Shown here: positions 24,384 to 32,277 of the stretch, piece after piece
Layout: the number at the start of each line of letters is the position of its first letter
How positions within the stretch are numbered: the stretch's first letter is position 1
Translations under genes and position numbers: made by a program
From: Alphaproteobacteria bacterium
GTDB lineage: Bacteria > Pseudomonadota > Alphaproteobacteria > Acetobacterales > Acetobacteraceae
Length of the DNA: 40,101 bases
Assembly (NCBI GenBank): GCA_026400845.1
Contig: JAPLOH010000046.1
Coordinates: forward strand, 1-40,101
Direction of reading: 5' to 3'
The notes under the pieces: generated by a model
Told to the model about the DNA's origin: nothing
Seen by the model: only the letters and a program-made list of their open reading frames with translations
Database searches by the model: none

Positions 24384-25955
24384 TTACACTCGCCTGACAT
24401 TCCAAGGATACGGCGAAGGCCCGGTCAGCACTCCGGTGAGGGTGCGGCGAAAGGCGGTTTGCAAATAGAACTGGCCGAGCGGCACGCAGGAGACGTCCGC
24501 CATGGCGAGGCGGCCCATTTCGATGGCGATGCGGGTTTGGGTGGCGGGGTCGGCGGCGGCGAGCCATTCCTCCGCGAGGGTTTCGCTTTGCGGGTTGCGC
24601 CACCAGCCGAACCAGCCGGGCTCGCCGGGGCCGCGGACCAGGTAGTTGACCGCGGGGTTGGAGTAGGCGGTGGCGGAACCGGTGGTGTGGAACACGCTCC
24701 AGCCGCCTTTCTCCACCGGTTCGCGGCTGGCGCGGCGCTGCACCACGGTGCCCCAGTCGGTTTCGCGAAAATCGACGTTCATACCCAGTTTGACCAGCCA
24801 TTCATTGGTGATCTGGCCGAGCGGGCCGATATCGGGGAAGTCGGTGGGGTTGATGAGCACGAGTTTCTCGCCGGCGTAGCCTGAGGCATCGAGGAGTTTG
24901 CGGGCGGCATTGAGGTCGCCCGGCATCAGGCCGATGCCGGCGTCCTGGTAGTAGGGGGTGCCTTTGGGGAAGACACTGCGGCAGTCGGTCCAGAGTGCGG
25001 TATCGTCGCCGCGGGCGGCGCGCATGTAGTCCTCCTGGTTGACGGCGGCCATCATGGCGCGGCGGAGTTTCACGTTGTCGAAGGGTTTCTGCGCCATGTT
25101 CATGCGCATCAGGGCGAGGCGGCCGGCGGGGTCGGCGACTTTCACGGTGACGGAAGGGTTGCGTTGCAGCGATGGCACGAGATCCACCAACGGGCGTTCC
25201 CACCAATCGGCCTCGCCATTGCCGAGCGCCGAGGCGGCGGTGGAATGGTCGGGGATGACGATCCATTCGATGCGGTCGAAATGCGCAACCTTGCCGCCGG
25301 CCATCACGTCGGCCGGTTCCGCGCGGGGGGCGTAGCGCTCGAAGCGGGCATAGGCGGCGCGGGAGCCGGAGTTGTAGTCGCCGGGGAGAAAGCGGAAGGG
25401 GCCGGAGCCGGTCATTTCGCTGACCGGTTTGGTATGCTCGGTGCGGGCGAGGCGCTCGGGCATGATGAAGGCGGGGCCTTCGGGCTTGCCGAGCGCGTCG
25501 GCCAGCAGGGGGAAGGGGCGGGTGAGGCGGATCTCGATAGTGCGGTCGTCGAGCGCGCCATAGCGCTCGGTCGCGCGATCGAGCAGTTGGCCGAAGGTGT
25601 CGCGTTTGGCCCAGCGGGCGATCGAGGCGGCGCAGTCGCGCGCCAGGACGGGGGTGCCGTCGTGGAACCACAGGTTTTCGCGCAGCTTGATGCGCCAGAT
25701 CAGGCCGTCGGGCGAAACCTCGTGCCCTTCGGCCATTTGCGGCCGCGCCACCAGTTTGCTGTCGCAGCCGTAGAGCGTGTCGAACACGTAGTTGCCGTGG
25801 CCGTTGGTGACGGTGGCGGTGCCCCACACCGGGTCGAGCACGGTGAGGTTGGCCTGGGGGATGAAGCGCAGCGTGCGCGGGCGGGTATCCTGGGCGATGG
25901 CGGGGGCGGCCAGCAGGCTGGCGGCGGCGGCGAGGACGGCGCGGCGGCGGATCAT
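24384..25955 (-). CDS. Family 5 extracellular solute-binding protein (DppA/OppA-type), first copy
   Basis: A 523-residue periplasmic binding protein for peptides or related compounds. The Arg-rich signal peptide MIRRRAVLAAAASLLAAPAIA could be Tat or Sec. Family 5 motifs are clear: GNYVFDTLYGCDSKL, WRIKLRENLWFHDGTPVLAR, TGSGPFRF and LRRAMMAAVNQEDYM. Start 25955 has AGGA upstream; the frame stays open to 26057 only because it runs through palindromic copy E. It is paralogous to the gene immediately upstream. No permease or ATPase genes follow, so its transporter partners lie elsewhere, possibly a system like that at 1-2521. Confidence 0.92.
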   Translation of the reverse strand: MIRRRAVLAAAASLLAAPAIAQDTRPRTLRFIPQANLTVLDPVWGTATVTNGHGNYVFDTLYGCDSKLVARPQMAEGHEVSPDGLIWRIKLRENLWFHDGTPVLARDCAASIARWAKRDTFGQLLDRATERYGALDDRTIEIRLTRPFPLLADALGKPEGPAFIMPERLARTEHTKPVSEMTGSGPFRFLPGDYNSGSRAAYARFERYAPRAEPADVMAGGKVAHFDRIEWIVIPDHSTAASALGNGEADWWERPLVDLVPSLQRNPSVTVKVADPAGRLALMRMNMAQKPFDNVKLRRAMMAAVNQEDYMRAARGDDTALWTDCRSVFPKGTPYYQDAGIGLMPGDLNAARKLLDASGYAGEKLVLINPTDFPDIGPLGQITNEWLVKLGMNVDFRETDWGTVVQRRASREPVEKGGWSVFHTTGSATAYSNPAVNYLVRGPGEPGWFGWWRNPQSETLAEEWLAAADPATQTRIAIEMGRLAMADVSCVPLGQFYLQTAFRRTLTGVLTGPSPYPWNVRRV

Positions 25956-25973
25956 CTGGGTGTCCTTTCGCGG

Positions 25974-26102
25974 GGAAAGAAGGGCTTCTTTTTGGAAAAA
26001 GAAGCAAAAACTTTTTATCCGTTGGCTTTGCACTCTCCCGGGAGGGTTCGGTACCAATGGGCAAAAGTTTTTTGGTTCTTTTTTTCAAAAAAGAACCGCT
26101 TC
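25974..26102. repeat. Dispersed palindromic element, copy E (long, two modules plus spacer)
   Basis: A 129-bp copy between two solute-binding genes. The left module is GGGCTTCTTTTTGG/AAAAAGAAGC; the right module is GGTTCTTTTTTTCAAAAAAGAACC; the spacer contains ATCCGTTGGC and CTCTCCCGGGAG. On the minus strand its end GAAGCGG overlaps the stop codon TGA of the upstream gene (26101-26103), so the element forms part of that stop. Confidence 0.9.
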
Positions 26103-27687
26103 ACACGCGCCTTACATTCCAGAACTTCGGCACCCCGGGCAGCACCCCTTCGAGATCGGTCCGCCAGGCGGCCGGCTGAAGGGTCACGCCGCAGGGGGCG
26201 AGGGGGACGGATTGCAGGCATTCGAGCTGCAATAGCTCGGCATAGCGGCGGCGCTCGGCGGGGTCAGTGGTGAGCAGCGAGGCGGTGCGGAGTTCCTCGT
26301 AGCGCGGGCTGTCGTACCAGCCGGATTCCTCGGCGGCGACCCCGCGCAGGCGGGAATTGACCAGCGGCGAGGCAACCGAAAGGCTCGGCACGTTGAGGAT
26401 GTGGAGATGGAAGCCGCCTGATTCCGGCGCATCCTTCTTGATCACCCGCTGGGTCATGGTCGCCCAGTCCATGTAGATATTGTCGAGGTTGATGCCGATG
26501 CGCTTGAGCAGATCGGCCAGCACCTCGCTCGCCGCCTTCACGTTCGGGTAGTCGCCAGGCGAGACCTGGATGATCTTCTCGCCGCGATAGCCGGCCGCGG
26601 CGAGGGCGGCGCGGGCCTGCTCGGGGGTGAAACGCGGGCGGATGGCGGCGAGGCCGGCCTCGGTGGCGTCGGGCATGCCTTGCGGGAAAAAGCCGACGCC
26701 GGGGCGTTGCAGTTCCGCCTCGCCGCCGCCGACGGCGTTGACGAAATCCACCTGGTCGATCGCCCGCATGATCACCTGGCGCATCTCCGGCCGGTTGAAC
26801 GGCGGTTGCAGGTGGTTGAAGCGGACGAACATGTAGTTGCCCTCGGTCTCCAGCACCTGGCCGCGCAAATTGCGGTCCTTGCGGATGAGGGGAAGAATGT
26901 CCTGGGCGGCGTATTCCCACCAGTCCTGCTCACCCTTCTGCAGGGCGGCGAAGGCGGTGCCCTGGTCGGGCATGGTGGACCACACGACACGGTCGACATG
27001 GACGATCTTCGGCCCCGCGCCGCGGTCCGGCTGGCCCGAGGCGCGCGGCACATAGCCCTCGAATTTGGAATAGACGTTGCGGACGCCTTGCAGGCGCTCA
27101 TTGGCGACGTAGCGGAAGGGGCCGCTGCCGATCACCTCGGGGATCTGCTTGAACGGGTCGGTCATCGCCAGACGCTCGGGCATCATCGCCGGCATATAGG
27201 CGCCGGGCTTGCCGAGCGCCTCGTGCAGGCGCGGGAACGGGCGCTTGAGGCGGAACTGGATGGTGCGGTCGTCGAGCGCGCTGATCTCGTCGCTGATCGC
27301 CAGCACCTCGCGGCCCAGCACGTCCCGCCCACCCCAACGGCGCAGGCTCGCCACGCAGTCCCGCGCCAACACCGGCGGGCCATCATGCCAGCGCAGGCCG
27401 TCGCGCAAAGTGATCTTCCAGCGCTTGCCGTCATCCTCGACGACGTGCCCCTCGGCCATCTGCGGGTGCGCGACCGAAGCGCTGTCGGTGCCGTAGAGTT
27501 GGTCGAACACGAGCCCGCCATGGTTGCGGGTGATGTTGGTCATGCTGAAATGCGGGTCGAGGAAAACCAGGTCGATCTGCGGCATGAAGCGGATTTCCCG
27601 CGCCCGCTCCCCCACCGCGATGGCCGGGGCTGCCAGGGCCAATCCGCCCACCCCTCCCAGCACCGCCCGCCGGCTGATCCGCGCCAT
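26101..27687 (-). CDS. Family 5 extracellular solute-binding protein, second copy
   Basis: A 528-residue paralogue of the 24384-25955 product. MARISRRAVLGGVGGLALAA with SRRAVLGG looks like a Tat signal. Conserved motifs include GGLVFDQLYGTDSASVAHPQ, WHDGPPVLARDC, IGSGPFRYVAN and MRQVIMRAIDQVDFV. Start 27687 is preferred because GGGAG sits six bases upstream; ATG 27693 would add two residues. Two consecutive binding proteins may recognise different ligands for one importer. It follows the class V PLP enzyme gene in the same operon. Confidence 0.92.
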   Translation of the reverse strand: MARISRRAVLGGVGGLALAAPAIAVGERAREIRFMPQIDLVFLDPHFSMTNITRNHGGLVFDQLYGTDSASVAHPQMAEGHVVEDDGKRWKITLRDGLRWHDGPPVLARDCVASLRRWGGRDVLGREVLAISDEISALDDRTIQFRLKRPFPRLHEALGKPGAYMPAMMPERLAMTDPFKQIPEVIGSGPFRYVANERLQGVRNVYSKFEGYVPRASGQPDRGAGPKIVHVDRVVWSTMPDQGTAFAALQKGEQDWWEYAAQDILPLIRKDRNLRGQVLETEGNYMFVRFNHLQPPFNRPEMRQVIMRAIDQVDFVNAVGGGEAELQRPGVGFFPQGMPDATEAGLAAIRPRFTPEQARAALAAAGYRGEKIIQVSPGDYPNVKAASEVLADLLKRIGINLDNIYMDWATMTQRVIKKDAPESGGFHLHILNVPSLSVASPLVNSRLRGVAAEESGWYDSPRYEELRTASLLTTDPAERRRYAELLQLECLQSVPLAPCGVTLQPAAWRTDLEGVLPGVPKFWNVRRV

Positions 27688-27745
27688 GCTCATCTCCCTG
27701 ATTTCCTCCCGCCCGATCCCGGATCGCCGCGCGTCGCCAGAGGGA

Positions 27746-28876
27746 TCACACCACCTTTGCCAAGATGTCCGCAAGGCGTTCGAAATCAGCAATGTCATTA
27801 TATGCCTGCGCGGAAATCCGCAGCCAGGGCGCGCCGGACAAATTGCTGACCGGGGTATCGGTGCCGTGCGCCAGCAGGGCCTCGCGGAGTTCCATCGCGC
27901 GGGCGCCGTCGCCTGGCAGGCGGACCAGGCCCATGGCGCCCGACACCGCGTTGCCGCCGCCGGTCTCGGTGCCCAACCGGGCGGCCAGCAGGCGGGCGGC
28001 CTCGAAGGCCAAGGTCGCGTTACGGGCGCGAAGCGCGGGGCCGCCGAGCCGGGCGTGGAAATCGAGCGCGGCGGGAACGGAGAGATAGGCCGAGGGGTCA
28101 TAGGTGCCGAGCCAGTCGAACTCGGCGGTGAAACCCTGGCCGTAGCCGTGGGAGATCGTCACCGGATGCAGGTCCGCTTGGCGATCCGCCCGCGCCCACA
28201 GGAAGGCACAGCCCTTCGCGGCATTGAGCCATTTATGGCAATTGCCGGTGTACCAATCGGCATCGAGCGCCGTAAGATCGAGATCGACCTGCCCCGGCCC
28301 ATGCGCCCCATCCACCAGCACCGGCACCCCGCGCACATGGCAAGCGGCGACGATATCGGCGATCGGCAGCACCAAAGCGGAGGCGGACGTGATGTGGTCC
28401 ATCACCGCGATCCTGGTGCGCGGCGTGATGGCGGACGTCACCGCCTCGGTGATCGCGTCCGGCAGCGGGCGGGGAAACGGCATCGCCGCCTCCACCATCA
28501 CCGCGCCCGAGCGCTCGCACACGAAGCGCACGGTGTTGCGCACCGCGCCATAGACATGGGCGAGCACCAGGATCTCATCGCCCGGCGCGAGGCGGAGCGA
28601 ACGCAGCACCGCATTGCAACCGGCGGTGGCGTTCTCCGCGAAGGCAACATCCCCGGCCTGCGCGCCGAGGAAATCCGCCAGCTTCCCCGCCGCCGCGCGG
28701 ATCGCTTCGGGGTAGATGGCGCGGAAGAAGCGGCTCGGCTGCGCCTCCATCCTTGCCCGCCAGGCGTCCTGGGCAGCGAGCACCACGCGGGGGGTGGCGC
28801 CGTAGCTGCCGTGGTTGAGGGTGAGGAAATCGGCGTCGAGCCCCCATTCCCCCCGAATGGCACGGCCGTACTCCAT
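27746..28876 (-). CDS. Class V-type PLP enzyme (isopenicillin N epimerase-like)
   Basis: A 376-residue PLP-dependent enzyme of the aminotransferase class V fold. It shows LNHGSYGATPR near the N-terminus, AFAENATAGCNAVL (cofactor phosphate site), VLVDGAHGPGQ with Asp189, and the Schiff-base Lys215 in YTGNCHKWLNAAKG. This pattern is that of isopenicillin N epimerase-like proteins, a group of varied aminotransferases, desulfurases and epimerases. The ATG directly abuts the amidase stop codon (TAG then ATG). In this operon it probably acts on an amino acid released by the amidase. The specific reaction is unknown. Confidence 0.88.
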   Translation of the reverse strand: MEYGRAIRGEWGLDADFLTLNHGSYGATPRVVLAAQDAWRARMEAQPSRFFRAIYPEAIRAAAGKLADFLGAQAGDVAFAENATAGCNAVLRSLRLAPGDEILVLAHVYGAVRNTVRFVCERSGAVMVEAAMPFPRPLPDAITEAVTSAITPRTRIAVMDHITSASALVLPIADIVAACHVRGVPVLVDGAHGPGQVDLDLTALDADWYTGNCHKWLNAAKGCAFLWARADRQADLHPVTISHGYGQGFTAEFDWLGTYDPSAYLSVPAALDFHARLGGPALRARNATLAFEAARLLAARLGTETGGGNAVSGAMGLVRLPGDGARAMELREALLAHGTDTPVSNLSGAPWLRISAQAYNDIADFERLADILAKVV

Positions 28877-30240
28877 CTAGCTGGACATCGCCGGGCGGTG
28901 GCTGCGCCATTCGGTTGCCGTCTCATAGGCATGGGCGGCGCGCAGTACCGTGGCCTCCTGGAACGCCTTGCCGACCAGCTGGATCGACAGTGGCAGCCCG
29001 CCGGCGCCGAAGCCGGAACACACCGAAATCGCCGGCAGCCCGGTGAGGTTGAATGGCATGGTGAAGCCCGGCTTCTCCATGGTGCTCCATTTCGGGAACC
29101 CCTCGATCGGTCCGGCCTCGCTCGGCGCCGCGGTGGTGAGTAGCAGATCGACTTTTTCCATGGCAGCGGCGGTTTGCAGGCACAACTCGCGCCGACGCCG
29201 CAGCGCCTGGAAGTAGTCGGCCGCGCTCACCAGCCCGCCCAGCGCGAGCCGGTCGCGCAGCAATTCGCCGTAGTCGTTGTAGCGCGTCGTCATCCACGGC
29301 TCATGCACTGCATAGGCCTCGACGGTGAGAATGATGAACCCGGCGGCGCGGTACTCCTCAAGGCTCGGCAACACCACATCGCTGATCACCGCCCCCTCGG
29401 CGCGGAACAGCGCTATGGCGTCCTCGATCCCCTTTGCGACGGCGGGATTGGCCGGGTTGTCGGTCTCGTGGAAATTCCGCACCACGCCGATGCGCAGCCC
29501 TTTCGCACCCTTGTGCAGATCGGCGCTGAAATTCGCCACCGGGCGATCCCGGCCATCGCCTGCAGCAGCATGGCGCAATCTTGTGCCGTCCAGGCCATCG
29601 GGCCGGTATGGTCGAGCGTGAAGGACAACGGCAGCACGCCCGCCCGGCTGCACAGCCCATAGGTCGGCTTGATGCCGGCGATCCCGCAGAACGCCGCCGG
29701 CCCGCGGATCGATCCTCCGGTGTCGGACCCGGTGCCGCCGAGGAACAACCCCGCCGCCACCCCGGCGCCAGTGCCCGAGGAGGAGCCCGAAGGCATCCGC
29801 GAAACATCCCACGGGTTGCGGGCGGGCGGCCAGGGCAAGTCGAAACTCGGGCCGCCCATGGCGAATTCATGAGTGCTGAGCTTGCCCAGCATCACCGTGC
29901 CGGCCTCGGCCAGCAACGTGACGGTGCGGGCGTCGGTGTCCGGCACATGGTCCTTGAGCAGCTTGGAATGCGCCGTCGTCGGCAACCCCGCGGTGCAGTA
30001 GATGTCCTTGTGGGCGATCGGAATACCGTCAAGCGGCCCCCGCCCGCGGCCCTTCATGATCCGCGCCTCCGCCGCCCGTGCCTCGGTGAGTGCACGTTCC
30101 GGCGTATGCAGGATGAAGGCGTTGATCTTGGGGTCGAGCTGCGCCACCCGCCCGAGGCAGATCTGGGTCAGCTCCACCGGCGAGAGCTGCTTTGTCGCGA
30201 TCAGCGCCGAAGCCTCGGCGATGGTGAAATGCCGCTCCAT
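28877..30240 (-). pseudogene. Amidase-signature family amidase, frameshifted
   Basis: The 5' part (from ATG 30240) is a normal amidase-signature domain: Lys78 in GIPIAHKD, the Ser-rich SGSSSGTGAG (151-160) and nucleophile Ser177 in SDTGGSIRGP. The reading frame breaks at about 29540-29560. There the first frame reads LLQAMAGIARWRIS, whereas the second frame resumes as DRPVANFSADLHKGAKGLRI and continues with a normal C-terminus to 28877. The residues usually linking the two parts (about eight, of the kind HDPxDPxS) are missing, so a short deletion of 3n+1 bases is more likely than a single-base slip. A sequencing error or true inactivation are both possible. GGAGGG precedes the start. Confidence 0.88.
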
Positions 30241-30434
30241 CACGCGCCCTCCGGCGTGAAGACATGCGAAGGCTCGGCCGAACGCTCCCGCACCCCCGCC
30301 CGCACCATCTCGGTCAACTTCTCCATGATCGGCCAGGCATTGGCATGGATATCGGCAATCTGCGCCTCGCTGAGCGGCATGCCGGAACGGCGGACAAGCG
30401 CCTCGAAATCGGCGCGAGAGGTCTTTGGTTGCAT
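30240..30434 (-). CDS. GatC/AtzG-like small amidase partner
   Basis: A 64-residue helical protein whose stop shares TGATG with the amidase start. The sequence FEALVRRSGMPLSEAQIADI followed by HANAWPIMEKLTEMVR and an extended tail RSAEPSHVF resembles GatC and the AtzG-type small subunits that wrap around amidase-signature enzymes. By analogy it would stabilise the amidase next to it. AGGAG lies about ten bases upstream of ATG 30434. The similarity is by pattern and context; function is inference. Confidence 0.65.
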   Translation of the reverse strand: MQPKTSRADFEALVRRSGMPLSEAQIADIHANAWPIMEKLTEMVRAGVRERSAEPSHVFTPEGA

Positions 30435-30629
30435 CTGCGGGCACTCCTGCCAGACGGGGTGAACTTGGCGGCCCATGGTGGCGCGATTCGCGGCGGGGAA
30501 CCAGACGCAACCAGCCTCGCCGCCGACAAATCCAGAGACCCTGTTCCCCAATGCCCCGCACCACGCGTCGCCGCGCCGGCCGGGGCATGGCGGGCAAGGC
30601 CGCAAAGGACGAAATCCAGGGCGTATCGT

Positions 30630-31086
30630 CCAGTGAGCCAAGCGACTGCTGCGGCCAGTTGCACTGCGGCGAGGAAGTTCCCGGCGGTCTTGTCGTAGCG
30701 GGCCGCGATGGCACGGAGCTTTTTGATCGAGGAGAAAAAATTCGCGCCGAAGTGGCGCGCTTCGTGGGTGCCTTTGTCAAAACCTCGGGGCGCCCGCAAC
30801 CGTGCTGTCTATCATCGCGTATCCATTGTCGGCGTCTGCAGCGCGATGCGGAAATGCCCTTTGCCATACGCCAGATATTGCCCAACGACCGAACCGCCGA
30901 TGCACGTGTACACCATCGCCGAAACGCTCCGGCAGACCCCGCCAGGGAGCGCCTGCGCGGTAGCGAAACAGAACCGCCCGACGAACAGTTGGCTATCCTT
31001 TGCCGTGACACCCACAGACCCGCCTCGCCGAGGCAGAAGGTCTCAGATCCGGTCCCATTGGTCGTCACGAAGGGCGTAGCGGCGCA
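30630..31086 (-). pseudogene. IS5-family transposase remnant with internal deletion
   Basis: The minus strand starts ATG 31086 with MRRYALRDDQWDRI, the classic IS5-family N-terminus. After a stop and shifts it continues with GVTAKDSQLFVGR, RYRAGAPWRGLPERFGD, VHRRFGRW and YAMIDSTV in changing frames. It then jumps to GFDKGTHEARHFGANFFSSI and KKLRAIAARYDKTAGNFLAA, the C-terminal hallmark. About 130 residues carrying most of the DDE catalytic core are missing. It is a dead remnant of roughly half the expected length. Terminal inverted repeats were not located with confidence. Confidence 0.85.
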
Positions 31087-31167
31087 TCTGTCGGCTCCGG
31101 TCTGGCTGGCGTCCCATGAATCCGAGTTTGCGCCGCTCCGGAATCCCCTATTTGACGCCACGTCCCA

Positions 31168-31258
31168 GCAAGCGCTCCTGTTTGAAAAAGGGGAAGGAAA
31201 AACGTTTTGCACGTTGGCTTCGCCCTCTTGGCGGTTGCGCATGGTTCAGTTTTTGTTC
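31168..31258. repeat. Degenerate dispersed palindromic element, copy F
   Basis: AAGCGCTCCTGTTTGAAAAA, then GGAAAAACGTTTTGC, CGTTGGC, CCCTCTTGGCGG and a terminal CAGTTTTTGTTC align in order with the long copies B and E, with many substitutions. It lies just upstream of the IS5 remnant. A TGTCGGATCA decamer follows it (31266-31275) and also follows copy D (21361-21370). Confidence 0.65.
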
Positions 31259-31384
31259 TATGTGGTGTCGGATCACCACGATACCGCGAGCACTGCGCGG
31301 TGCGCGCCCCTGCATCGGAGTGGCGGGGATAGAAATTAACTCTTGATTGGCGGGACGGGTACGGGCAGATTAAGAACATAACGC

Positions 31385-31403
31385 GAACATCGCTTGGATG
31401 TTC
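31385..31403 (+). promoter_or_regulatory. Inverted repeat upstream of the small membrane protein
   Basis: GAACATC (31385-31391), spacer GCTTG, GATGTTC (31397-31403): a perfect 7-bp dyad ending 11 bases before the GGAGG ribosome binding site. It may be an operator or an mRNA hairpin controlling the small gene. Confidence 0.5.
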
Positions 31404-31426
31404 CATTTCAATCGGAGGGTTATGTC

Positions 31427-31645
31427 GTGCAAGTTTCGGTACTCGTCGGGCTGTCGGTGGCCTTGATCGCGATGTCGGTATTCTGGTCGTTCGCGTTCAC
31501 CGCAAACCGCGTCCGCTATCAGTCCTGCGGTTATCGGATGATCCGTGCGACCCGCAGCCCGGCGACGGTGATCGGCAACGGCTTTGGTGTCGGTGCGCTC
31601 GGCGGCCTTGGCATGGTGTTGCTCGTGATGGCATTGGCCGGCTGA
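31427..31645 (+). CDS. Small membrane protein, 72 residues
   Basis: Two hydrophobic segments (VSVLVGLSVALIAMSVFWSF and GFGVGALGGLGMVLLVMALA) flank a basic linker (ANRVRYQSCGYRMIRATRSP), predicting a helical hairpin in the membrane with the linker in the cytoplasm. Start GTG 31427 is chosen because GGAGG (31414-31418) is eight bases upstream; a TTG at 31394 would add 11 residues but lies in the inverted repeat. An ATG at 31422 is out of frame. No family recognised. It stands alone between decayed regions. Confidence 0.6.
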   Translation: MQVSVLVGLSVALIAMSVFWSFAFTANRVRYQSCGYRMIRATRSPATVIGNGFGVGALGGLGMVLLVMALAG

Positions 31646-32277
31646 CCTCCGCTCCCTCGACCGACGACATCGTCGATATGGGCATCGATCGACGCCACCA
31701 GGGCGAAGCCATCGATGCTGGCGCGGCAGGCAGCCTGAGGCGGATGAGGTCATGCCAGGGGGACGCAATCGTCAATCGCAGATTGCTGCCCACGGGTTCG
31801 CGTGCGCCCAACCTTTCGCCAACATCGTCGGGCGTCGCTTCAGCAGCATCGATATTGGCGAGAAGGGCCGCGACGGGATGGCTTTGCCGGGGATGACGAA
31901 GGGGGTTGGGTGGAGCAGGGGCGGGATGCTGGCGGTCAGGTGACGACGTTGTCGTGGCATTCTGGCCGTTGTTGCCTGCCCGATGTTGGGGATCAGCCTC
32001 AGATCGGGCCTGTCTGACAGGCGGCACAATACGCGTGTCCGATGCAGGCTCGCGTGGCCAAACTTGCGCTGACACAACGACCGTCATCCAGCCGGCGCAG
32101 TTCCAGACGTCTTCCTTAAGGGTCATCAAGGCCGAACGGGTGGTTCGGTGCCTATCGTGCCTCAGTGGTGGCCAAGGTGGTCGTTCATCGGGGGAATCCC
32201 GGATGAGCGTGCTGCCTTGCAGCCATCAGCGGACTGGAACGAAAAGATCGTATGCGGAATTTGCGGCTCCGCTGAGA
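31646..32277. other. 632-bp stretch without a supported gene
   Basis: Open frames on both strands lack ribosome binding sites, steady codon bias or recognisable motifs. A segment on the minus strand near 31660-31730 reads ASIDGFALVASIDAHIDDVV and could be a coding relic, and 31850-31930 resembles non-coding intergenic filler. I see no repeat, tRNA or convincing hairpin here. Confidence 0.55.

Noticed and set aside
27688-28101. Extension of the second solute-binding protein to 666 residues
   Set aside because: The added region overlaps the class V enzyme in another frame, while the signal peptide begins at 27687.
870-31258. Dispersed palindromes considered as a CRISPR array
   Set aside because: The copies are kilobases apart, without regular spacers or cas genes.
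31497-32129. Minus-strand open frame of 210 codons
   Set aside because: No motif, irregular composition and overlap with the small membrane protein gene; kept as non-coding.
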